Assembly (NCBI GenBank): GCA_018676385.1 | Contig: JABHEX010000002.1 | Coordinates: forward strand, 1-12,725 | Length of the DNA: 12,725 nucleotides | Direction: 5' to 3' | From: Akkermansiaceae bacterium | GTDB lineage: Bacteria > Verrucomicrobiota > Verrucomicrobiia > Verrucomicrobiales > Akkermansiaceae | Shown here: in pieces, positions 1-5,492 of the stretch | How positions within the stretch are numbered: the first letter of the stretch is position 1 | Layout of the letters: the number at the start of each line of letters is the position of its first letter | Program-made: the position numbers and the translations under genes | The notes under the pieces: model-generated | What the model saw: only the letters and a program-made list of their open reading frames with translations | What the model was told of the DNA's origin: nothing | The model's database searches: none

Positions 1-468
1 AATGAGGAAAGTAAGCAGTGGAGAGTCCTGGATTATAAAACTACCGGCAAGGCAAAATCACCTCAAGAGCAGCACCTCAAGGCATGGAAAGAAGTTGAAA
101 ATAGACCTTGTCTAGGTGAGTTGTATCCCCCTCGTCGGAAAGGGCGTGCTGAGCGTAGATGGGCTGAGGTGCAGTTACCGCTTTATGCGGCTTTCGTAAG
201 GAAGCACTTCAAAACAGGTGATTTGCCCGAAGTGGGTTATGTTAATTTACCTCGTGCCGTAAGTGATGTGGAATTTCACAGTTGGTCAGGGTTTGATGAG
301 GCTACTCTTGATCACGCGCTCGTATGGGCGGAGGCAGCAATAGAAGCAATTGCAGCTGGCGATTACCGGCAGGCTACAGTCTTTCCTGCGGGTGAGCGAG
401 ATTGGGATGACTTTGCAGAGCTAGCTCCTGACGGCCTAGCTAAAGCTTTCAACTTGAATCCGCATTGA
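1..468 (+). CDS. C-terminal part of a RecB/AddB-type PD-(D/E)XK nuclease (partial)
   Basis: The reading frame is open from the first base, so this is the last 155 residues of a gene that starts before the window. Visible signatures are the nuclease motif LDYKT (Asp11 and Lys13 of the fragment, after the hydrophobic strand WRVL) and a downstream QLPLYA (Gln58, Tyr62). These match motif II and the QxxxY motif of the RecB-like PD-(D/E)XK superfamily. In AddB, RecB and related enzymes this domain cuts single-stranded DNA during double-strand-break processing, with metal bound by the acidic residues. No cysteine cluster is visible after the QxxxY motif, so the C-terminal Fe-S cysteines typical of Bacillus-type AddB are not apparent. 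A TTG at 121 could be taken as a start, but it would remove the DYK motif, so it is rejected. Superfamily assignment is solid; the exact enzyme is not decided because the N-terminal region is missing. Confidence 0.8.
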   Translation, partial: NEESKQWRVLDYKTTGKAKSPQEQHLKAWKEVENRPCLGELYPPRRKGRAERRWAEVQLPLYAAFVRKHFKTGDLPEVGYVNLPRAVSDVEFHSWSGFDEATLDHALVWAEAAIEAIAAGDYRQATVFPAGERDWDDFAELAPDGLAKAFNLNPH

Positions 469-479
469 TAAAGCGAGAA

Positions 480-485
480 TATAAT
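480..485 (+). promoter_or_regulatory. Possible -10 element upstream of the GH75-like gene
   Basis: A perfect TATAAT lies 17 nt before the ATG at 503, between the nuclease stop and the next gene. No good -35 hexamer sits at 16-18 bp; the nearest TTGAAT is 20 bp away. If used, it would give a leader of only about 10 nt. Weak evidence. Confidence 0.25.
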
Positions 486-502
486 TTAACTTAGCATTAC
501 CT

Positions 503-1918
503 ATGTCAGCTCCATCCGGCAACCAACGTAAGCATGATCCACATGAGATTGAGGGTGTAGAGCAACATTCCAAAGTGGCGGCTTTTCCATGGCTTCGCGT
601 ATCATTTTTTATTTTTGTCTGCGGTATGATCGTTATTTCTCAGGGGCCTTTACCCAGAAAAATTTGGAGAGCTATAGTAAGTGCGAAAAAAGAACAGCCA
701 GAAAAATTACCGGTGAAGCCAGTTGCCAAGCCTGTTGATATTACTCCTGATCCAATATCTAAGCCTATTCCCGAACCCATAAAAAAAGCTAAACCTGTGA
801 CTGATGTCAAAGTTATTGCTCCAGTGGATCATACGGCTTCATCAGGTGGAGATCTAAGGCGTATGTCCAAGGGCTTTGATTTTAAGACAATGGTAACATT
901 GGTTGATGGTGAAGCGGCTTCTTCTGAACGCGATAATAAGGCGAGTTACGTAGCAGAATACGAACTTAAGGTGCGCATGCCCATGGCTACTACTACGATG
1001 GAGGATCTGCAGAGAGTTAGCCCTGGCATTGAGTTAGCGTTCCCCGGGTTGAAGGAAATGATGCCTTTGGCGCAAATTTCGCCCTTCTATTTTAGCCTCT
1101 ATAAAAATAAAACCGAGCGACTGAAAAAAAATGCTACCCAGATTAATGATCTGATGACGCGGCATAATTTTTTTGATTGTGAAACAATACTCAACCTCAA
1201 ACACCCAAGGTCAGGCAGGCGTGTCTTACTCATGCAGGCTGACATGGATGTGGTTTCTGATGGTTCTGATGGCGATCGGCTACCGGTGATGCCTGAAACA
1301 ATTGTAGGATCCAGCAACTATCAACCGATGACGAGTTATGGATGGAAAAAAACAGGCTCTACGCCTAACCCGCTCATCAGCGGTTGGAAAAGTAGAATTG
1401 CCAAAGCAAAAGCAGAAATAGCTGAACCAGTCACAAAACCTGAGCGCAAAGCATGGTTGCAGTTGCGCATTAAAAAAATCAGACGCGAAATTGAGGATAT
1501 GCAGGCGCGGAGCTATCTCATTGCTGCCTACGATCCTTTTATAGTCATGCCAATTAACATGGTGACAGACCGAAGTGACAAATATGCGGCGAGTATTGGC
1601 GACTATGCAGTGGTTTTTCATAAGGGGAAAATCTACCCATGTATTGTCGGTGATGCAGGCCCTAGTTTTAAGGTTGGCGAGGCATCATTACGTATGGCAA
1701 AGCAACTTAATCCGCGTGCTGGACCTTACTCGAGGCCAGTCAGTGATCTCACTGTAACCTATCTCGTTTTTCCTGGTACGGCCGGCAAATTCAAAGCACC
1801 TGACTACCTTACGTGGCATCAAAAATGTGCTAGTTTATTGGAAGAAATGGGTGGCGTTGGCGCTCAGAGTAATCTGCATAGATGGGTAAATACTTTACCC
1901 GCTATTGGAGATAAATAA
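503..1918 (+). CDS. Membrane-anchored protein with a glycoside hydrolase family 75 (chitosanase-like) domain
   Basis: A protein of 471 residues. Residues about 29-47 form a single membrane segment after a short cytoplasmic tail with several charged residues. Residues 65-105 are rich in Pro, Lys and Glu (repeats like KPV, KPI, EPI), resembling the periplasm-spanning stalk of TonB-type proteins. The folded part starts near residue 117. Two stretches resemble GH75: an acidic DMDVVSDGSDGD at 247-258, and GDYAVVFHKGKIYP (366-379) running into VGDAGPSFKVGEASLRMA (382-399), with Asp384 and Glu393 in the positions of the conserved acidic pair of fungal and bacterial GH75 chitosanases. A charged helical insert, about 293-335, separates the two. 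Known GH75 members are mostly secreted; this one should be held at the inner membrane facing the periplasm. It begins 34 nt after the nuclease gene with no Shine-Dalgarno. Substrate (chitosan, a peptidoglycan-like glycan, or none) is unknown. Fold assignment is from recognised motifs, not a search. Confidence 0.65.
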   Translation: MSAPSGNQRKHDPHEIEGVEQHSKVAAFPWLRVSFFIFVCGMIVISQGPLPRKIWRAIVSAKKEQPEKLPVKPVAKPVDITPDPISKPIPEPIKKAKPVTDVKVIAPVDHTASSGGDLRRMSKGFDFKTMVTLVDGEAASSERDNKASYVAEYELKVRMPMATTTMEDLQRVSPGIELAFPGLKEMMPLAQISPFYFSLYKNKTERLKKNATQINDLMTRHNFFDCETILNLKHPRSGRRVLLMQADMDVVSDGSDGDRLPVMPETIVGSSNYQPMTSYGWKKTGSTPNPLISGWKSRIAKAKAEIAEPVTKPERKAWLQLRIKKIRREIEDMQARSYLIAAYDPFIVMPINMVTDRSDKYAASIGDYAVVFHKGKIYPCIVGDAGPSFKVGEASLRMAKQLNPRAGPYSRPVSDLTVTYLVFPGTAGKFKAPDYLTWHQKCASLLEEMGGVGAQSNLHRWVNTLPAIGDK

Positions 1919-1952
1919 GCGTAGTTATTATATGACGATACAGCGGCTAGAC

Positions 1953-1982
1953 TTGCCAAACCATACTTATATAGGCTAATAT
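1953..1982 (+). promoter_or_regulatory. Possible sigma-70-type promoter before the lipoprotein gene
   Basis: TTGCCA at 1953-1958 and TAATAT at 1977-1982 are separated by 18 bp. The ATG at 1989 follows 6 nt after the -10, so a transcript from here would be leaderless or nearly so. Seen only as a consensus resemblance; low confidence. Confidence 0.25.
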
Positions 1983-1988
1983 TTAGAC

Positions 1989-2426
1989 ATGCGTTTTTCT
2001 TATCTTTTCTGTGCCATACTATGCGTAACACTTGTGTCTTGTGATACATTTTTAAAGCCGTCTGGATGGCCAGTTGAAACCGCTGTGAAGAAGTCTGCTT
2101 GTCATCATATGATTAAGCATGTGAAGTTTAGTGGTTCCATGGAGTCATTGACCCATGAGGAGAGGGCCCTTCTCACATTCCTCCATAATCCAGACAACAT
2201 AGCTGCAGCAGTCGGGAGGAAAAACCGACCGGGCTCACATGAATGGTCGGCCGCTGAGGTCTTTCTTGTTGATCCAGGAAAGTATGTATCTGTTCTTTGT
2301 GAGAATGGTTACCAGCAGAAAGCCGTTTATTTTCATTACCACGCAGAGAAGAAAACCTGGTATCGTGTTTCTAATCTTGAAGATAAACATCGAAGGGGAG
2401 TGCCGGCCGTGCTTGTCAAAGAATAG
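1989..2426 (+). CDS. Small hypothetical lipoprotein
   Basis: A 145-residue protein whose N-terminus (Met-Arg, hydrophobic core, then LVSC) is a lipoprotein signal peptide with the lipidated Cys at residue 18. Asp19 follows; in E. coli, Asp at +2 favours retention in the inner membrane, but that rule may not hold in this phylum. The mature part is about 127 residues, mixed charged and aromatic, with further cysteines at 38 and 104. It shows no repeat or domain that I recognise. It lies 70 nt after the GH75-like gene in the same direction and ends 64 nt before a tRNA gene. No terminator is seen between them, so readthrough into the tRNA is possible. Function unknown. Confidence 0.7.
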   Translation: MRFSYLFCAILCVTLVSCDTFLKPSGWPVETAVKKSACHHMIKHVKFSGSMESLTHEERALLTFLHNPDNIAAAVGRKNRPGSHEWSAAEVFLVDPGKYVSVLCENGYQQKAVYFHYHAEKKTWYRVSNLEDKHRRGVPAVLVKE

Positions 2427-2490
2427 AAAAAAGGATTGCCATCGCCCGCTTGTCTCGGTAGCTTCCGCGCCCGTCGACTACACACTATCT

Positions 2491-2580
2491 GGACAGGTGG
2501 CAGAGTGGTCGAATGCGCACGCTTGGAAAGCGTGTGAGGCAGAAATGTCTCCGCGGGTTCGAATCCCGCCCTGTCCGCCA
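2491..2580 (+). tRNA. tRNA-Ser (anticodon GGA)
   Basis: A complete cloverleaf: acceptor arms GGACAGG (2491-2497) and CCTGTCC (2570-2576), discriminator G2577 and an encoded CCA (2578-2580). The anticodon stem is CACGC/GCGTG (2518-2522, 2530-2534) with loop TTGGAAA and anticodon GGA at 2525-2527, reading UCC and UCU codons. The T arm is GCGGG-TTCGAAT-CCCGC (2553-2569). The long variable arm (2535-2552), with the hairpin GAGGCA-GAAA-TGTCTC, identifies a class II serine tRNA. The 3' end is embedded in the palindrome that follows. Confidence 0.97.
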
Positions 2581-2617
2581 TCACCCCCGCCTAGCATGCT
2601 AGGCGGGGGTGATGGCG
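2576..2617 (+). terminator. Perfect 42-nt palindrome at the tRNA-Ser 3' end, probable terminator hairpin
   Basis: Arms at 2576-2596 and 2597-2617 are exact reverse complements over 21 nt, centred on GCATGC, with a very stable CCCCCGCC/GGCGGGGG core. The left arm includes the last paired acceptor base, the discriminator and the CCA of the tRNA. Only TTT follows, so it is a strong hairpin with a weak U-tract. It may stop transcription from either side, since the next gene converges from the right. Confidence 0.75.
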
Positions 2618-2678
2618 TTTAAGGGTTTGAGTAACCAGCGAAGGTAATCTCATTTTGTCCTCTCATAGAGGCACAATT

Positions 2679-2707
2679 GAAAAGAAAGAGCGATAATCCT
2701 TATCGCT
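2679..2707 (-). terminator. Intrinsic terminator of the SHD1-domain gene
   Basis: Read on the minus strand, AGCGATAA, a 3-nt loop (GGA) and TTATCGCT form an 8-bp perfect stem, directly followed by CTTTCTTTTC, a U-rich tract. The TAA stop codon of the gene is part of the left arm of the stem. Confidence 0.6.
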
Positions 2708-3617
2708 GACGATCCTTGAACTTTTCCTTATTTTTATCACGTGCGGCTTGCTCTTCTGCTTTGCGTTGTGCAACTGCATCAGCGGCTGCCCGTTTACGTT
2801 TATCGCGGGCTACATCTTCATCATATTTCCGTCCCTGACCGAAAGCATCTCGTTTGCCGTCAGCGATATCTTTGTTGTCTTCTCTTATTTCGTTCGCAAT
2901 TTCTTTTTTTTCATTACGAGCTTCCTGCTCCTCAAGGAATCGGCTGAAATTTTCTGGATGGCACTGAGTGAGGATTTCTTTCCCGTCAGCGTAGAGGGTC
3001 ATTTCCATGCCGATGATGGTTTCGCGTAGTGACTGATTATTGGCTGTGTCTGACAAGGAACTGCACTTCACACCGTCGGAAGCAAATTTCAGGGAACCTT
3101 TGGATTGGAGTAGGTCGAGTTGCAAGCTATTGGTGACGATTTTGACCTCGCTTGAGGAGCCATTTTTGCCACGCTTGCTGACTCTTTTGTGTATGTTAAA
3201 GATAGCCTTAATACCATTGACTGTTTTGGCAGAGTAATTGTCCAATTTACACAGGTAGTTGAATTCGCTTTCGCTCGTCCTTATTCTGCCCTTGTTTTTA
3301 ATAATTTTTGTTTCAGGTTTTTTAGTGAAATAATTTTTCTGGCGAATGGTGAGCCTCACATCTCGCTCGGTGATTTTGTTTTTGTTTTCTTGCCACCATT
3401 CTTTGATATGAGTCTGATCCGAGTTGGAAAATTTATTAACCGCCACTCTTGTGATACGACCGTTTTTGAGTTTGAGCGTGGCCAGATTACCCTCCACTGT
3501 GATCAGTTCAGCTTCAATGCTTTTGCCATCGGAGTTGTAAAATGTTCGGGCTTGAATGGACAAACACATAAGAAGGTTGAAGAGCAGAACTGCTGTGAGG
3601 CGTGGTATAATCTTCAT
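2700..3617 (-). CDS. Exported SHD1-domain protein with a charged helical C-terminal tail
   Basis: A 305-residue protein with a signal peptide (MKIIPRLTAVLLFNLLMCLS, cleavage near QA-R at about residue 23). Residues 24-75 match the SHD1-like module common in Planctomycetota and Verrucomicrobiota: RTFYNSDGKSIEAELITVEG, then a K-NGR-TRVAVNKFS-DQ-I--WW ending. The middle (about 85-215) is a beta-rich region I do not recognise. From about 225 to the end the protein is very rich in Glu, Lys, Arg, Asp and Ala with no Pro, and likely forms a long helix or coiled coil, for example around DAVAQRKAEEQAARDKNKEK. Named after a yeast Sla1 region, SHD1 in these bacteria has no agreed function; a binding role in the periplasm or cell envelope is an inference. 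It is transcribed alone, away from the sulfatase gene, and has its own terminator. No Shine-Dalgarno precedes the ATG. Confidence 0.75.
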   Translation of the reverse strand: MKIIPRLTAVLLFNLLMCLSIQARTFYNSDGKSIEAELITVEGNLATLKLKNGRITRVAVNKFSNSDQTHIKEWWQENKNKITERDVRLTIRQKNYFTKKPETKIIKNKGRIRTSESEFNYLCKLDNYSAKTVNGIKAIFNIHKRVSKRGKNGSSSEVKIVTNSLQLDLLQSKGSLKFASDGVKCSSLSDTANNQSLRETIIGMEMTLYADGKEILTQCHPENFSRFLEEQEARNEKKEIANEIREDNKDIADGKRDAFGQGRKYDEDVARDKRKRAAADAVAQRKAEEQAARDKNKEKFKDRQR

Positions 3618-3741
3618 GGTAGATAGTGTGGATTTAAATCGTAGTAATGTTCAAGCTTTGAAACTGTAGGGTGTCGTCGCGTTTTCTGATCTGTAAAATC
3701 TCAAAGAAAAAGTTACGTATGTAAATATCCTCGGGGTATTT

Positions 3742-3799
3742 CTAACACAAGAAGAAATTGGGATACGGAGGTTGTTCACTGAATGAATTATTGTGTTAG
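3742..3799. repeat. Perfect 9-bp inverted repeat, 40-nt spacer
   Basis: CTAACACAA (3742-3750) and TTGTGTTAG (3791-3799) are exact reverse complements. The position, about 160-215 nt before the sulfatase, would suit a two-site regulator binding region or a structured leader. Chance occurrence in AT-rich DNA is possible. Confidence 0.4.
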
Positions 3800-3878
3800 T
3801 AATGCTCTGTGGACATTGATAATGAGGGTTTGCCCGAAGCAATATTTTTCTCTTAGAAAGTAGATTGTAATAAATTTA

Positions 3879-3908
3879 TTGTAGTTTTATCTCTTTGGTA
3901 GATATAAA
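3879..3908 (+). promoter_or_regulatory. Possible promoter of the sulfatase-PhoD pair
   Basis: TTGTAG (3879-3884) and TATAAA (3903-3908) are spaced by 18 bp and lie 51 nt before the sulfatase ATG. The 12-nt palindrome AATAAATTTATT (3869-3880) overlaps the start of the -35 element, as an operator might. Consensus resemblance only. Confidence 0.35.
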
Positions 3909-3958
3909 AGACTGGAGAAATAGTCTACTGTTTCGCAGTCGATGAGCTCGATTATTCT

Positions 3959-5434
3959 ATGATGAAAACACTCCATTCCTCTATGCCGCGATTTCTCTGT
4001 ATTCTCTCAGTCATTGTTGTCGCATTTGCTTTCGTTGCAGATAGCGAAGCAGAAACACGCCCACCCAATGTCGTGGTCTTCCTAGTAGATGACTTAGGTT
4101 ACATGGACATTGGTGCCAATAATCCGAATTGCTTTTATGAAACTCCGAGCATTGATCAGTTTGCTAAATCCGCCATGCGATTCACCAATGGATATGCCGC
4201 GAATCCCGTGTGCTCACCGACGCGATACAGCCTGATGACCGGTAAATACCCGACGCGAGTGAGAGCGACCAATTTCTTTTCAGGAACGCGTTCAGGAAAG
4301 TTTAAACCTGCCCCGTTGAATGGGGAAATGCCGTTGGATGAGATCACCCTGGCCCAAGCTCTGAAAAAAAAGAACTACGCAACATTCTTCGCCGGTAAAT
4401 GGCATCTCGGTAAGACAGACAAACATTTACCGCAGAATCGTGGGTTCGATATCAACGTTGGAGGGCACAAGGCGGGTGGACCATACAGCGGCAAAAAATA
4501 TTTTGCTCCCTTCAAAAATCCACAGATGAAAGATAGCCCATCGGGCGACCACCTGCCGGATCGTTTGGCTCGGGACACTGCTTCATTCATCGCTGCTAAT
4601 AAAGATAAACCCTTCTTCGCTTACTTGTCTTTTTACTCAGTGCACACTCCATTGATCGGACGTCCTGATCTGGTCAAAAAATACAAAGCGAAAGCAGAAA
4701 AGGTGGCAGGCAAGGAGTTCTCAGAGGTGCCGGGTGAAATCGCAGGGAAGAAAGTTCAGAAGTATCGCGCGTTGCAAAAGCATGCGGTTTACGCGGCCAT
4801 GGTCGAAGCGATGGATCAGGCTGTGGGCAAGGTTTTGAAGCAGCTGGAAGCCTCCGGTGTTGCTGATAATACCATTGTGATTTTCACATCCGATAATGGT
4901 GGCTTATCCACCAGTGAAGGTATGCCGACCAGTAACCTTCCGTTACGAGGGGGGAAGGGATGGATTTATGAAGGGGGTATTCGTGAGCCATGGATCATCC
5001 GTTATCCTGGGGTGACGAAGGCGGGTGCTGTTAGTGAAGAAGCAATTTGCTCGATTGATCTATATCCAACGGTAATGGAGGCATCGGGAATTGAAACCAA
5101 GCACACGATTGATGGAGTGGACCTCGCGCCTGCCCTGAAGAATGGCTCTCTGGATCGTGATGCCCTCTATTGGCATTACCCGCATTATAGTAATCAGGGA
5201 GGCCCTCCTGGCGGCGCGATCCGTGTGGGTGACTACAAGCTCGTAGAACACTATGAGGATGGGAAAATAATGCTTTTTGATCTGGAAAATGATATTGGCG
5301 AAAAGAATGACTTGGCAGCAAAATTTCCAGAACGTGCAGCCAAGATGCGTGCCAAATTACATCAATGGTATCGTAGTGTTGATGCTCAGTTCTTGCAGCA
5401 AAAACCCGGTGGCCCTGAGCCATGGCGACCGTAA
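3959..5434 (+). CDS. Secreted sulfatase (formylglycine type, S1 family)
   Basis: A 491-residue sulfate-ester hydrolase of the alkaline-phosphatase superfamily. A signal peptide occupies residues 1-31 (hydrophobic core LCILSVIVVAFAFV). The catalytic motif CSPTR at 85-89 fits C-x-P-x-R; Cys85 must be oxidised to formylglycine by a maturase encoded elsewhere. Other family landmarks are VDDLG (metal-binding Asp44, Asp45), GKWHLGK (146-152, with Lys147 and His149), YSVHTP (226-231, His229), TSDNGG (310-315, metal-binding Asp312 and Asn313) and LRGGKGW (329-335, Lys333). The C-terminal subdomain, from about 365, has SIDLYPT and GDYKLVE. All core residues are present, so it should be active on a sulfated carbohydrate or similar ester in the periplasm or outside. 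The start could be Met1, Met2 or Met9; all keep a signal peptide, and none has a Shine-Dalgarno. It is likely co-transcribed with the PhoD-like gene 58 nt downstream. The natural substrate cannot be read from the sequence. Confidence 0.93.
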   Translation: MMKTLHSSMPRFLCILSVIVVAFAFVADSEAETRPPNVVVFLVDDLGYMDIGANNPNCFYETPSIDQFAKSAMRFTNGYAANPVCSPTRYSLMTGKYPTRVRATNFFSGTRSGKFKPAPLNGEMPLDEITLAQALKKKNYATFFAGKWHLGKTDKHLPQNRGFDINVGGHKAGGPYSGKKYFAPFKNPQMKDSPSGDHLPDRLARDTASFIAANKDKPFFAYLSFYSVHTPLIGRPDLVKKYKAKAEKVAGKEFSEVPGEIAGKKVQKYRALQKHAVYAAMVEAMDQAVGKVLKQLEASGVADNTIVIFTSDNGGLSTSEGMPTSNLPLRGGKGWIYEGGIREPWIIRYPGVTKAGAVSEEAICSIDLYPTVMEASGIETKHTIDGVDLAPALKNGSLDRDALYWHYPHYSNQGGPPGGAIRVGDYKLVEHYEDGKIMLFDLENDIGEKNDLAAKFPERAAKMRAKLHQWYRSVDAQFLQQKPGGPEPWRP

Positions 5435-5443
5435 ATCGACAGG

Positions 5444-5464
5444 GTATTTCATCGAATGAAACAC
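5444..5464 (+). other. Small hairpin between the sulfatase and PhoD-like genes
   Basis: GTATTTCAT-CGA-ATGAAACAC forms a 9-position stem with one mismatch and a 3-nt loop. It has no following U-tract, so it looks more like an RNA processing or stability element, or chance, than a terminator. Confidence 0.25.
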
Positions 5465-5492
5465 AATATATCAATCACTCGTATCCATCATC

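Larger units (their letters stand above)
3618..3958. other. 341-bp AT-rich divergent intergenic region
   Basis: This region separates the SHD1-domain gene (minus) from the sulfatase (plus) and holds no convincing gene. It contains a 10-nt palindrome GATTTAAATC (3631-3640), a small hairpin AAATATCC-TCG-GGGTATTT (3723-3741), a perfect 9-bp inverted repeat with arms at 3742-3750 and 3791-3799, a 12-nt palindrome AATAAATTTATT (3869-3880) and a possible plus-strand promoter. A short minus-strand reading frame (3651-3842) has no family signature and is not counted as a gene. Confidence 0.7.

Noticed and set aside
121..468. A complete 115-residue gene starting with TTG at 121
   Set aside because: The same frame is open to the first base and includes the nuclease motif LDYKT upstream, so this is the tail of a longer gene.
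2491..2617. tRNA-Ser as an attachment site of an integrated element
   Set aside because: No second copy of the tRNA 3' end and no integrase gene are visible in the window.
2239..2622. Plus-strand reading frame running through the tRNA
   Set aside because: It overlaps the lipoprotein gene in another frame and translates the tRNA-Ser sequence; no family signature.
2748..3626. Plus-strand reading frames opposite the SHD1-domain gene
   Set aside because: Antisense shadows of a gene with a clear signal peptide, domain and terminator; the translations look like low-complexity antisense.
3651..3842. A 63-residue minus-strand gene in the divergent region
   Set aside because: No recognised signature, no ribosome binding site, and it covers the inverted repeats; the stretch looks non-coding.
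5031..5474. Minus-strand 147-residue frame inside the sulfatase
   Set aside because: The sulfatase has all catalytic motifs in its own frame; the antisense frame has no family signature or start signal.
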